Of a DNA stretch of 64,000 bases, positions 14,812 through 26,523 are shown piece after piece. The stretch covers positions 21,718,518-21,782,517 of the forward strand of contig NC_049979.1 of the NCBI RefSeq assembly GCF_000003815.2, in the 5' to 3' direction. The translations under genes and the position numbers were made by a program. The notes under the pieces are model-generated. The model saw nothing but the letters and a program-made list of their open reading frames with translations. It was not told the DNA's origin and ran no database searches. Numbering within the stretch: the stretch's first letter is position 1; each line of letters starts with the position of its first letter. Source of the DNA: Branchiostoma floridae (lineage: Eukaryota > Chordata > Leptocardii > Amphioxiformes > Branchiostomatidae).

Positions 14812-15469
14812 ACGAAGTCGTATAATGAGAGTGCATGAGAAATGAGAACCAAAGCTAATGACTGAATTTGGAGGGGCGCACAGATTTGAAAACTCTTTGT
14901 CGAAATTTGGAATAATAAAGAGTACGCATATTCAAGTTTAAATTGCTCCATGAAATATTCGTTCTCTTACAACATACACTATCCATTTTTATTCTTCTGC
15001 AGAAGAAGATTACTGGTCTTTTCCACCTGATGAAAATATTTATCAGACAGACTAAAAAAAGAAGGAATGAACTTGACGAATTCTTTTGGACATGAATTTG
15101 TTTAATTTTTTTCAGTTTTTAATAGCGGGAATAAAATCCATCGATTATTCGAAAACCATGAGTTAGTCGGTTTGAAGACATGATTCTAATTACTATTCTC
15201 AGATATTCCTAAAATACTACCGTAGGTTGGTGTGTGCAGATTTTAGTGCTCTTACAAATGATGGTCTTTAGTCGTTACCTGAAAGATGAATTAGGGTGTT
15301 CACACATAGTGAGCATGAGCATTGTCTCTTAATTTGTCCAGCTGCAAAGGTTTAATAAAACAATTTGTACAGTGGCATATTTTGCAAAAGCGCGAACGCT
15401 TATAACTTCACGCAGTTGAATAAAGTTTGGGGGTAGGAACCTGACTTAAATCAAGGACTTTCCCACACC

Positions 15470-15640
15470 TTTAAGCCCCTGACCACATCCCAACTAAGGT
15501 TGGCGCTGGGTTGGGAGTAGCCTGGAATCCAGTCTAGCACCAGTTCAATCCTCTGATCGCAATCAAGCCGAATAAAAAATAATACTTTCCTGACATTGAT
15601 TTTACAAACTTTATAGTCAGCTGGCGCAAGCAAATTTTAG
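15470..15640 (-). repeat. Dispersed repeat B, copy 1
   Basis: On the minus strand: TTGCGATCAGAG, TGAACTGGTGCTAGA, TGGATTCCAGGCTACTC. The order matches 32780-32960 (GATGCGATCAGAAC, TGGATTCCAGCCTACTC) and, more weakly, 61600-61720. Confidence 0.5.
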
Positions 15641-17844
15641 AGACTATTAGTAAACCTGGGCGACCAACTCCTAAGCACAGATGGCCCCTTCCACGATCAC
15701 GTTCCAACCATGGTCTGACAGGGGCTTGTCGGAGTCACCAGGCGAACAGTACCCGACCCAGCCAGGCCCCCACCAGTACCCCAGATTCATAGCAACCCAC
15801 TAGTTTTAATGTCTGTATTCAGCACCATGGAGCCATGCCAATATGTTACACAGAAAGGTTAATTGGCGAGAACCGCAGAAAGACAGACATATTTCCGTTC
15901 AGAGAACACAAATAACAAAGAACGACCCCGGCCCAATACGTGACTGTTTTTTTAAACGCCTCAAAAGTGAGGCCTCAAAAGTATCGACAAATACATTGAT
16001 TAACGCGTGCTGGCTCTGTTAGCTGAAATACTCGGGGTCATAGAGACCGGCCGAAGGAAGGTAGGTACGTTAGGGAAGAAACAAAGCCCCAGTTCTTCCC
16101 TAGGTCATGAGGGAACAGATCGAAACCTCTAAGTAGATCTATCATGCCTTGCCAATCCGTACAGCCACAGACGCTCGCAGGCTTTTATGTGAATGAATGG
16201 GCTTGGGTTGGCAAACTTTTTAATTTCAGCCAGCCCAACGTTTGGCTGAACATCTACGATTCAATTGCTTTGAAGAATTCTACGACTGAATCGTCCGTAT
16301 GTCATGTTCACACTATTCTTACGTAGCTCACTGTCTGAAGGGGATTGATTGGTCTGATTAGGAGTAGCTATTAAACTTATTTGAACACTTGGGCATTTAA
16401 AAAGAATTCTATAGCTCTTGACATAACATTGGAGGCGAACGGGGTGATACAATGTTAGACATTGCACGCTGCAATTTGGTGTAACGAATACCCCCCTACT
16501 GTTCCTAGATTCTATCAACCGGCCAAACACAAAGTGTATTTTTATAAGGCGATATTGTTCTGCTTCCCGCAACGTCTTGGGAATTTCAGTCCATTTTGTG
16601 CATTGTCATGGCCGAAGAGTGATGATTCTATTCCGTCAGTGTGATCCCCCAGGACCAACCCAAGTCACCTCAGGGTCATCCACCGCTAAACAAATGGTAC
16701 AGACGTGACTTGGCGAACTTTTTCCAGTGTCGTTTGCTATAACAGTGGAACTGTACATTTGGATTATATGAAGCTTACCGACAAGGTCTTAAACTGGATG
16801 GCACGACAAGATATGATGATTGTGTCCTAGATAAATCTTGTCTTGGAAACGATTGTCCGCATGTTTTTATTCTTATTTTGCTTCCAGTTTCATCAGTGCA
16901 AGACCAACAGGAGACGATGTTAGGGCACTAAAGTAAGTTGTTTTGAGACGGTGATGAACGGCAGTTTTGAAGATTTATAAAACGAAAAGTTCCAACTGGT
17001 TGCATAACACGCCAAAGGATCTAGGAACGTAGTCGAACCAAACCTTTGAGTATTGATTAGCGTAACTTTTCCATTGGTTCTGTGCATATTCTTTGATACT
17101 ATGAACTTGTCATTGTTTCCTATACTTATGTCTTTGTTTGGTAGCGATCATTTATTAGCTTTTGTTGATGTATTTATGTTGATTACTGTTAATTTTGTTT
17201 GGACAATGTACTTAAACCAGCGATTGAGACAAAAACGTCCAATGCCAATGGGACTGCACGTTCATGCACCTTCGCCAGTATGGTCTGTTTCAATGTGTTG
17301 TTTTTTTTCGTTTGTTCATATCAGTGCATTGTAGTACGTTGGGGGCAGCATACATACACGTTTTATTGCTGTTTCAGTATCAGTAAGTACATCAACATGG
17401 AGGGGGTTCTAGCCTTTCTTCTTGACGTGCTCGAGGTACCTCCTTAAAGACAGACCCCCATTGTACGTCCCTTCCAGAAGACAGATGTAGCCCCGACCGC
17501 ATCATAGAACCTACTTTCTGAACCTACCACCATGGGCATTTGAAGTACAGAAACATCCCCATTTCCATGTAGCTGAACTAAAACACTCTTCTATTTCTGC
17601 TTCTGGCAGAAGGCCATGTTGGTAACAGCGGTACACATTTTGTTACAGGCAATTATAGCGACTTTGATTGACGTGTATAGCCACCAGAGTTTCTATGATG
17701 TCATTTAATTAGCCTTAAACTGGCAGGTGGTAGTCATCTTATCAGTCTCCATGGAGCATCTTGAAGAATGTAACGTGGTAGTTATATTATGTGGAGGTGA
17801 ATTAATGTCTTGAGATTCCCTCGAGTCACTTCTTTTTTCCATTT

Positions 17845-17960
17845 CCAGTCGTCCCTCGAATAGGACGTTAAATGGAGGTCCCGTGTGTGGGGAGAGCCAT
17901 ACCGTATGCACGTTAAAGAAAGCGCCACATGTGCGAACATCCACCCGAGCGGATCAAACC
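17845..17960 (+). repeat. SINE 3'-half fragment
   Basis: CGTCCCTCGAATAGGACGTT, then GGTCCCGTGTGTGGGGAGAG, then GCACGTTAAAGAA. Corresponds to the 3' half of the tRNA-derived SINE family seen at 46456 and 54185. No A or B box is present. Confidence 0.55.
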
Positions 17961-18574
17961 ATTCCGGCCAAAATAGGGGTAGGGAATCTCCCGAGCAGCC
18001 CTCGTAACCCCTGCTTCGCCTATTGGGTCAGTTAGTCCTCACTCACAGTGAGCAATTGGGCTGGTCTCAATCATGATGTTTCTGACCTAGGGCGAAGAGT
18101 TGCTGTTACAGTTCCAATAATGTAACCCGTAACATTGAGTGGCCTTCAGGCCTTGTTACGTGGTGACCATTGAGTAAAAAAAAAAAAATTCAAAGGAAGC
18201 ACACATTAAAAGAATACCTGAAGTTTTGGCGTGTGGCTTTAGTACAGTGTGATGTGACATTAACAAAGACGTTTTTTCAAACGTTTTTTAGTGTAACCTC
18301 AGATCATGCTCATACTTGGGGAAATTCATTTTGTAATTATAAATCAGACCAATCTAATGATCATTAAGTCCATCATGAGTATCAAGTACGGTGTACCCTC
18401 TCTCTTCTACCACCACTGCCAGAGTGGGCACATGTACGAGCTGTAGTTACTGTAGTAACACAATCCTAGAATACACGAATAGCAGCATTGACAGTCTCTG
18501 CCTACTTCATTCCAACGCCTTGTGTATAGTCAACCTTTTCCATCTGCATTTAAAAAAACATACATGTAGGAATA

Positions 18575-18772
18575 NNNNNNNNNNNNNNNNNNNNNNNNNN
18601 NNNNNNNNNNNNNNNNNNNNNNNNNNNNNNNNNNNNNNNNNNNNNNNNNNNNNNNNNNNNNNNNNNNNNNNNNNNNNNNNNNNNNNNNNNNNNNNNNNNN
18701 NNNNNNNNNNNNNNNNNNNNNNNNNNNNNNNNNNNNNNNNNNNNNNNNNNNNNNNNNNNNNNNNNNNNNNNN
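18575..18772. other. Assembly gap (198 N)
   Basis: Run of undetermined bases. Open frames crossing it are artefacts. Confidence 0.99.
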
Positions 18773-19904
18773 GTAAATGATGATTTTATAGACTCTCTCT
18801 GGATTCCAAGGAAAGGGCAGACGACGCTTGGTTGAACGCCGTTAAATTCTAATACCATCTTCTGAAATAAATCTCCAACCGACCTTGAAGAGTAGCTAGA
18901 GGGCAAGTCATGAATCTTGTCACCAAGTCACCTCGATAATCTTCGCTCACTATTGATTATTAGCTACACAGCATATGGTTGAGATCGTGATATATTACTA
19001 AGATTGATGGCTTTTACCGACTAACCAAGTGGTACCATCTACCTTGATTGTTCCTTAAGTGATCATTACGGAAATGTAATCTATTTTATTTCGACATGGG
19101 GAATAATTATCGGCAATTTTCTGGAACCCACACGAAGATGGACATACAATAGTTGTCCGTCTTGCCGCAGTATCACAAGAAGATTAACAGTTTATGCGCA
19201 TTTAACTACTCGTTCACATGCATTATTTAAGCAGCACTGCCATTAAGAAGACATTGTAGACGTTAATTTGCCCCATTGAGCTATTAGCCTGAGTTAATCC
19301 CATCTCTATCACAAAGGGTACACAGACGGACTGTCCATTTGTTGTCTCGTGCGTTCCAATAAAGCAACGTGCATCTTAGCATAAAATAACCGTTGTGTGG
19401 TGGTGCGCTCAATATCCCGCCCACAGACAACAGGATGTTCCTAACCTAGGTTGTACCATGGAGAATGTTGAAAAAGACGACATGGGGCAACCAAACTATA
19501 TAACTTGCAGAATAAGCAATTTCTTCAAGCGGATGACCTGCAAGTCACTCAACTCCAACCTCTCCCGTTATTGCTTCTGAAGTCATAGTGGATCTAAGGT
19601 TGTTATATCCGCAACCCAGGGAGCTGATTTGTATGTTTGGTTTGGGTATATGTTGATATGACTATTACATCAACGTTACTGCGTTAGGATGTTTTGTAGT
19701 CTGCATACATTATTTTTTTATAAATCGTGTCGAACAAAGCTCATCATAGAGTGATATCGATAGATATTTTTATCTGCCTCAGCTACATATGTCACATGTT
19801 TGAGAGTTATTTCATGGAACTTGCTTAATTGATTATTCAAATTAGATTATGATTTGTACGATTAGTATTTAAGAATATCAATAATCTTTTAGGCTATCTA
19901 CTTA

Positions 19905-20120
19905 TCATCTAAATGCCATATCTAAAACACCTTCTGAAGTCATTATCCTTCAAATGCTGAAACAAAACCGGTCCCTGCAGTTTAAAAAACACTAAAGGGC
20001 ACAAACCTTCATCACTTACGTTTTGTAGTTTTTTTAGTTATCTATCATCCAAAAGCATTTCCGGAACATCAGATATCTAAACCGTAAGTTTCCCTGCATT
20101 ACCTTAAAAATGCACCTGGG
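19905..20120 (+). repeat. Probable dispersed repeat (GGTCCCTGCAGTTT / AAGGGCACAAACC motif)
   Basis: The run GGTCCCTGCAGTTT, ACTAAAGGGCACAAACCTTC, TATCATCCAAAAGC resembles a repeat I recall as common in lancelet genomes. There is no second copy in this window, so the call rests on memory only. Confidence 0.3.
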
Positions 20121-20222
20121 GGATATTGTCGACTTTAACAAATATCATAAGGATACATCCACAGCTTTTTAGAGCTATGTTGTCCACAAACAAAACAGAC
20201 TGATGGACAGGCACTCTACAGA

Positions 20223-20240
20223 AGAAACAAACAAACAAAC
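20223..20240. repeat. (AAAC)n microsatellite
   Basis: Four AAAC units. Confidence 0.9.
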
Positions 20241-20714
20241 TACTCACTATATGCCGGCCTACAAATAAGGACAACAAAGACATGGCACACATTTAGAACA
20301 GATAAAATAAAGTAACGGAGCATGTAACATTATACAGGAGTGTACATTTTGTGGCTGCATCAAAAATGAAACGTGAAATCCGGGGATGCACACCATGCTA
20401 CATGTAGGGAGAGAGCATTGGTTCCAGAGGATCCATCGAGGTTTTTCAGCGCCAGCCATGTGTTATATACTTTTATAATTCTGCATTATTCAGGGAGGTA
20501 AAGCCGCTTGGAGAGTAGTAAGCGTTGCCTGGCGTCACGGTTTGCAGGTTCCTGAGTACTGAGAGGTGTTATATAACCCATCGTATGTTACTCAATAGCC
20601 GCAGGTGCCAAATAAATTTTTCATTCACTGTGGCTGTTTCTGGTAAATCAGACTACACGGCGGTCGTTTGTACACTTTAGTTGCCTACTTTCTCACTGTT
20701 AGAGCGTTAGAGAC

Positions 20715-20945
20715 GTGTGATGCACCACTTTAGGGTGTGAATCATCAACTCGTTACCTTTACTGCTTCAATATCAGGAAATGTTAAAGAAACGTAGTTTG
20801 GGTTCGCTTCGGGTTAGCTGATTTGGACGAATATCCTGTTTAAGGAGGAACGTACAACGCACCACTTGAGAGTGTACAACTGCATATCAAAGCAACTCGT
20901 TACCTTTACTGCTTCATAGGTATGGGGAATTGTTAAAGAAATGTT
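20715..20945. repeat. Local ~85-bp direct duplication
   Basis: 20715-20796 and 20852-20945 share GCACCACTT, a GAGTGT/GGGTGT segment, AACTCGTTACCTTTACTGCT and TGTTAAAGAAA. Confidence 0.75.
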
Positions 20946-22064
20946 TCTTCTATTCGCGGCAGTAGACTAGATCGATCCTGTACATCGATCGATGTTGATA
21001 ATATTTTAATGATGATATACGGTACATGCACGTGTATGCTTGCGCGCACAGCACTCTTGCTATAGTGCTTACTCCCTGTCGTTATTGAATCTCCAGTTCT
21101 ATTCAGATACAACTTTAACGTGAGCAATGAGCACAGACTCTTGAGACAACCATTACTTTCTTTGCCATCGATAGAATTTTAATTCAGCAAGACACATAAA
21201 AAATATACAGATGTCACACAAGCAAAACATAAGTACAAATAGTCAAATGCAAATCACAATTCACTAAGAACATTAAAAGATTCAAATCCCCAACCAACTT
21301 CCTGGAGACCATAGTGTTGTGAGCCTGCAGTTACATTCTATATTTCTAATCACTATTGAGTTTACTATAGGCTTACAATTGTTTTATTTATCAGTTATCA
21401 CTCATACGTTAAGTTCTGCTTTCATATCTATTTCTATTGCATAATTTCACGTCATTGATTTTATCAATTCATCATTGCTTTAGAGTTTTCTGTTACAGTG
21501 CCAGGTAAAAAAAGTTATTGTGATTTTGGGTCTTTTATTGATAACGTTAAATGTATTGTGTGAAAGGCGTGAGACAGAAAGGCCAATGTTAAAACGATCA
21601 TGGGAACTGAATGCGAGCAGCTTGCAATAAAGGATATCCGGACTTTCACAGTAATGACTGACCATCCTCTAATTAAAACTCGTAATTAGTTTTCGACCTG
21701 ACGTTGGCTGTGCTGTGATCACCATGCGTGACTTTGTCATCACCCAGCTAGAGACATAGCTTAGCACACTACTGTGGATTCAGTTATCTCTAGATGACTT
21801 ACTCTGGTGGTGAAAGGACAACTTTTTTGCGATCAAAAATCTATGTTTGCGATGGAAATAGTTATGTATCACAGTTGTCAAATTCAAAAGTCCTTCCCAC
21901 GGCTGATGGCACATACGGCGCAATCTCTGTTTCGGTAGCCCTGGGCCACACAATTTTGTGCAATCCTCACGGCAGGGCTGTGTGTCCAACTTCAATACTG
22001 TTTCCTGAATGCTGAGTGCTAAGCAGGGAAAGTAGCATGTACCATTTCTTGAAGTCTTATTGTA

Positions 22065-22132
22065 TGACTCTGCCGGGGATCGAACTCACGACCAACCGAA
22101 TCAAGGCAAATACTCTACCCACTCGGTCATTA
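22065..22132 (-). repeat. tRNA-like SINE head (minus strand)
   Basis: Minus strand: TGACCGAGTGG (A box, one mismatch), GGTAGAGTA, then GAGTTCGATCCCCGGCA (B box and T-arm-like 3' side). Spacing is tRNA-like. A functional tRNA is unlikely because acceptor-stem pairing and a clear anticodon arm are not visible. Most likely the head of a decayed SINE. Confidence 0.5.
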
Positions 22133-22677
22133 CATCTAAAGTGATACATCGAAAACGCATATTCGCGGTGGATAAAGCCACCGCAAACATTTCTTGATAT
22201 TTACAGTATCTTGTGGGGGAAATGGGGGGAGTAGGCCCATTGGCTGAGTGTCAAGTCAGACTGTCATGGCTATTCTATCATCCAGTAAAGCTGGCGCCTC
22301 TTCCTGACATTTTTCCTGCATTGGGATTATTTTTCGTTTTCTGCCAAGACCATAACTGTCCCATTGACGTCTGTTGCAAGAAATCACAGGTCAAACATAA
22401 AACAACGCGGATACAGCTGTCCTCAAGACTACCTGGTTCCAAAAGACAGAGGGAGTTCTGATTTAGGCTTTTAAAGACTTGTGTCATTTGAATTATGCGT
22501 TAACCCGTTGAATCAGTTATGGGAATTGAGAATTGCAAATGTATGTATGTGTTGGCAACCAATATCAGCCAAGCTGCCTAGGTTACTATGTATCGCTTTG
22601 TCTGCAATAAATCTAAACCTAGGGGTTACATTCGTCGGCTAACAATCGTCCAGCGATTGTCCGTACGCCGTACGATA

Positions 22678-22700
22678 TTTATTTATTTATTTATTTATTT
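22678..22700. repeat. (TTTA)n microsatellite
   Basis: About six uninterrupted TTTA units. Confidence 0.95.
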
Positions 22701-24066
22701 CTTAGGATTCTCCACACTGGAGGGTATGGCGGAACAGGTGTCAAAAGACATTGGGATATTGCCAGGGAATTCTTAAGAATTTACTTGTGTAAAGCCAAGC
22801 ATTGCCAATTACTTTTTTTTTCAAACGTCTAGGATGGGTGGCTGCAAACTGAGGACCTTCTGGAGATAGCTTTAAATATGTCGTACTGTCTTGGTACTTA
22901 ACGTAGCTGTCTTAGGTCCTTGTGGGCGGTTAGTTCTGTCACAGCGTGCTTGAAAATCCTACGATCAAAATCTTCCGAGGGCATACGACGAATGTCAGCG
23001 CGCCGTAACTAACTGCACCAACTGACAGTGCGCAATCCATTACTCGTGAAGACGGTCCTCTCATGTTTCGGGTCCTGACCTGCTGAAGATATATCTCGGG
23101 TGCAAGCGTACTGCATCAACACAACTCTTCAATCTGTGCGGTGCCTCCGCAGCCAAACCTATCAAAACATACTCCCAGGCCACCGCCTGGGATTTATGCC
23201 CGGATCACTGAAAAGATGAATGTTTGGAAAGCCAAGGGTCCTGCCAATACATCACAACGGCCACTCTAGAGGCCAGTGACTTGCCAAAATCATTTTCTTT
23301 TTGGAGAAGTCTGTCTGTCTTCACAATGATTTTAAAATGGAAGTAAGAACAGGTTACAAGTCTGCTATCCAAATATTTGATTATACTTCTGAGCTGACCA
23401 AGGGGGAAAACCTTTTTAAAAAACTACGTTTCTACGAAAAACACTTATAATAAAAATCGTGGATCTTTCATCAGCAAATGCCTCTAGTCAAACTCTTCAA
23501 TAATGTTTTGGAAACAATGTTACGTTTTCGTATTTGTGTGCTGCCCTCGAGGATGGATTTGCAAATAAAGATTACTTGGATTATGATAACAATAATAACA
23601 ATAATTTTAATCCATGCCTGAGGGCTATTTACAAACAAAGCAAAACAACAAGATACAACGTGGGTATACTATTTCTATTTACATAAGCTGCTAAAGGGTT
23701 TGACTTCCTTTCTGTATGCGTTGGGTGATTTGTCCAACAGTTTGGTAGATAAACGGATAGGAGAACATAATATAGAAGTAGAAAGTAATAAGTTTCGTTG
23801 GTAGATGAGATTTAAAAATATTTGGAACATTTGGTAAATTTCCTCTTTTAAATTCACTTGTGGTTGAGAGATAAAATATAATTCATCTTCCTAATAGTAT
23901 GCTTTCCTTGTATCTGTCTTTATTTGTGTCAGTCCAAATTAAAGCAATAGAACCTGATTAGAGTACATTCACAAGCACATTCACGAAAACATTCAAATGA
24001 TATTCAGAGAAGCCTTTTTTCCTTCTTATTTAAAACAAAGATATTTCTTAAACATGTCGTCTCATA

Positions 24067-24094
24067 CTTGCTTACTTACTTACTTACTTGCTTA
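24067..24094. repeat. (CTTA)n microsatellite, probable LINE 3' tail
   Basis: CTTA-type units in tandem with two G/A variants, directly after the stop codon of the minus-strand LINE relic. Read on the minus strand it is a GTAA tail. Confidence 0.7.
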
Positions 24095-24240
24095 AGTCGA
24101 GTCCACCCGGTCTCGAGTTGTGATGGCAGACCATGCGTCCCTGTCAATCATTGCTCTTTGTAGGTTGTCATTTTCAAAGCCTGTGTCTTTCCCGAGCATG
24201 TTGCTGCCGGTCTGCCCGGCCTCCTCTTCCCATGCCTGGG
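24092..24240 (-). pseudogene. LINE ORF2 C-terminal tail relic with frameshift
   Basis: On the minus strand, one frame reads HGKRRPGRPAATC and the adjacent frame continues LGKDTGFENDNLQRAMIDRD, then AW, then VDST and a TAA at 24094-24092. Together they match the usual LINE C-terminal pattern GRP...L.KDTG...L..AM.DR..W, interrupted by a frameshift near 24205. The stop is followed directly by a (GTAA)n-type tract, consistent with the microsatellite 3' tail of many non-LTR elements. It is a 5'-truncated, decayed insertion. Confidence 0.6.
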
Positions 24241-25255
24241 TGTCCAGAGTACCAGGTCTGCAACTATTTCTTTGCTCCTAAGGCAGTGACATGCAAACTT
24301 AATGCCGCTTCAATACCAAAATTCATTGTTAGGTATTATGCAACTTCAGCTTTGTGAAGGCTACAAAGTTTTCGTGAAAAATCTACTGACGAGATATTGT
24401 GCTTCTTTGAGTCTTGCGGTGTAACTTTGAAATAATTTCGGGGGCGTAAATGTAGTCTACCTAGTGTGTCGGTAGTGAAATGTGGGTGTAACACTGATCC
24501 GCTTGCAAAGCAAGGTTGACTCACATTTATCGAACGCATCCTTGTAATCATCACGTGTGGATTTCAGCTGTCCAGGATGTGTTATGCGTCGCAATTACAC
24601 TGATATTACTGTAGCAAGTTTTAGAATGATGAAGTTGTCTCAATACGGTACCGCATCGATATCATTGATGACAACCGTACACCTGGATGAAAATTCGCAT
24701 GTGAAAGGTTTCTTTTGTCTACTATTACAACAAAACACACTAACACGTCGCAGCTCATTTTCACAAATGCTGAAAAGTATATATAACGATCTTTTTGACA
24801 AAACAAAAGTACAGTGACATTCTGATGATAAGGTTTTCTACTTGTTATAAATAGACATGATTTCAGTTAGATTATTGTCGAATATAGAGCCAGTTAGTCA
24901 TACACACCAATTCAATTTATGCTCATTCATTCACCAAATATAGATGTAACATACTTATATGGCATATGACGTTAAGCTTTTTTACTAGTGCCCTGAGGAT
25001 GACGTGTTAGGTAGTACACTGTGCAGTGCGCCACCTATTGAGTTTATGGTGTTATTGCAAGACCAGAAATTTCAATTTCATCAAGTTGTATGTGGTGTGG
25101 TGAGCTAAGAGACTCGTAGTAGATCTTAACCGATTGGAAAGTATAACTTTTTAGAGTTCAAAAAGAGCTGAATAACTAATTATATTTCAGCCATACATAG
25201 TATGGTGAAATATATTGTATTCGTAATGTTTCTTCTTTCTTCTTCTTTCTCCTGT
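24241..25255. other. No gene recognised
   Basis: Short overlapping frames on both strands (24557-24817 plus, 24621-24806 minus) without recognisable domains. Confidence 0.6.
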
Positions 25256-25430
25256 CAAATCTTCAAAGTGATTCATCTCCGCCGTTCCTGGACCGAATGA
25301 CCTGAAATTTGGCACAGGGGTAGAATGGGCCAATACCTTGATGATTTTTTTCTCAGTTTTTTCATATCTGCCTCTAAAATGATTTTAATGAGATTTTTTG
25401 GTCAATTTTAGACCAAAACTGTATATTTTG
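25256..25430. repeat. Degenerate flank of the 163-bp satellite
   Basis: It contains a diverged version of the downstream unit: GACCTGAAATTTGGCACAGG, then GGTCAATTTTAGACC, against GAGCTGAAATTTGACAGAG and GACCAATTTTTGACC in the units. It appears to be an older edge of the array. Confidence 0.6.
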
Positions 25431-26000
25431 GCCCCTGTACCCTGGTATTACAACCAAATGAGCTGAAATTTGACAGAGATGTGCCTTGATAATGCCCCCA
25501 TATAAATTCGATAACACTTTTGGTGTACAGTACAACAAAATGCTTATTTTTGCGATTTTTTGACCAATTTTTGACCAAAAAAGGACACTTTTGGCCCCTG
25601 TACCCTGGTATTACAACCAAATGAGCTGAAATTTGACAGAGATGTGCCTTGGTAATGCCCCCATATAAATTCAATAACACTTTTGGTGTACAGTACAACA
25701 AAATGCTTATTTTTGCGATTTTTTGACCAATTTTTGACCAAAAAAGGACACTTTTGGCTCCTGTACCTTGGTATTGCAACCGAATGAGCTGAAATTTGAC
25801 ACAGATGTGCCTTGATAATCCCTTCATATAAATTCAATAATACTTTTGGTGTACAGTGCAACAAAATGCTTATTTCTGCGATTTTTGGCCAATTTTTGAC
25901 CAAAAAAAGGACACTTTTGGCTCCTGTACCCTGGTATTACAATTAAATGACCTGGAATTTGGTATAGATAGGCATTAGATACTTGGTAACAAGATTCAAG
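25431..26000. repeat. 163-bp tandem satellite, about 3.5 units
   Basis: The landmark GCCCCTG/GCTCCTG followed by TACCCTGGTATT starts at 25431, 25594, 25757 and 25920, exactly 163 bases apart each time. Units share a blunt ATGAGCTGAAATTTGAC segment and an inverted GACCAATTTTTGACC segment. Units 1 and 2 are nearly identical; units 3 and 4 are more diverged, and unit 4 merges into the direct repeat that follows. Minus-strand frames run open through several units because of the composition. Confidence 0.9.
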
Positions 26001-26520
26001 TAAAATTTTTGACATAAACAACTTTAAAATGATTAATTTTGGCACTTTTCTGAGGGGAAATTTGTTTTCTTTTGGCCTTCCGTGACCCCGCACAGAGCCA
26101 CACCTGTGCGCGTCAGCCGGAGAGTTAATTGAATCAAAGACCTAGCCAATCAGCGAAGAGGAGGCCAAAGGCTAATTAATATTCATACGCGGGGCCTCAT
26201 GATCCCTTATATAGCAGTGTTCTTGCCAGGGGGAGCGAAGCCCGCCTAAGGCTCTCGCATTTTAGGCTATTCAGAAAGCTTTATATTGTATCAGTTCTTA
26301 GGGGCATATCTATGATAATCGCAGCAGTCACTTAACTTCTCTTCAGGAGTTTAGCGTAACACTATTTCAGGTCAAACCGTCAAAGGCAACTAAAAACAAT
26401 CTTTAACGTTACTGAGTTCAACAGTACTTATAACTTGTTATCCGAAGTTGAAACGCTAGCGATGGTATTTTCGCTGCGCTGTTAGCTCCGTGCGACTGTT
26501 GTTGACGGTCTTATAACGGT
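25920..26520. repeat. Long direct repeat, copy 1 (about 600 bp), with CCAAT and TATA motifs
   Basis: It begins with the last satellite unit and ends in TTGTTGACGGTCT. Shared landmarks with copy 2, in order: TTTGGTATAGATAGGCAT, AAGTAAAATTTTTG, CACAGAGCC, AGCCAATCAGCGAAGAGGA, CTAATTAATATTCATA, GCATTTTAG, GATAATCG, GCAGTCACTTA, TTCGCTGCGC and TTGTTGACGGTCT. A CCAAT box (26146-26150) lies 58 bases before TATATAG (26208-26214), as in a pol II core promoter. No coding capacity was seen. Confidence 0.8.
26146..26214 (+). promoter_or_regulatory. CCAAT plus TATA core-promoter-like pair inside repeat copy 1
   Basis: CCAATCAGCG at 26146 and TATATAG at 26208-26214, with an AT-rich TTAATATTCAT between them. 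Spacing suits a CCAAT/TATA promoter firing rightward with a start near 26240. No open frame follows, so a transcript would be non-coding or element-derived. The second copy keeps the CCAAT but not the TATA. Confidence 0.4.
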
Positions 26521-26523
26521 ATA

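Larger units (their letters stand above)
14812..24066. other. No gene recognised; repeat relics and gap
   Basis: It holds dispersed repeat B, the SINE tail at 17845, the gap, the duplication at 20715 and the tRNA-like head at 22065. A minus-strand stretch at 22898-23008 reads ADIRRMPSEDFDRRIFK before a stop and may be another decayed retroelement, but this is weak. Confidence 0.55.

Noticed and set aside
17053-17447. Hydrophobic plus-strand frames suggesting a membrane protein
   Set aside because: They come from T-rich sequence, lack a credible start, and overlap each other in two frames.
18391-18906. Frames of 118 and 129 residues across 18575-18772
   Set aside because: Most of their length is the run of N.
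22065-22132. Functional tRNA gene (minus strand)
   Set aside because: A/B boxes are present, but acceptor-stem pairing and an anticodon arm are not visible; it fits a SINE head better.
25431-26000. CRISPR array
   Set aside because: Repeats are contiguous 163-bp units without spacers, in eukaryotic DNA.
25408-26093. Three overlapping minus-strand frames of 89-139 residues
   Set aside because: They run through the 163-bp satellite in different frames; the repeated peptides are translations of the repeat, not a gene.
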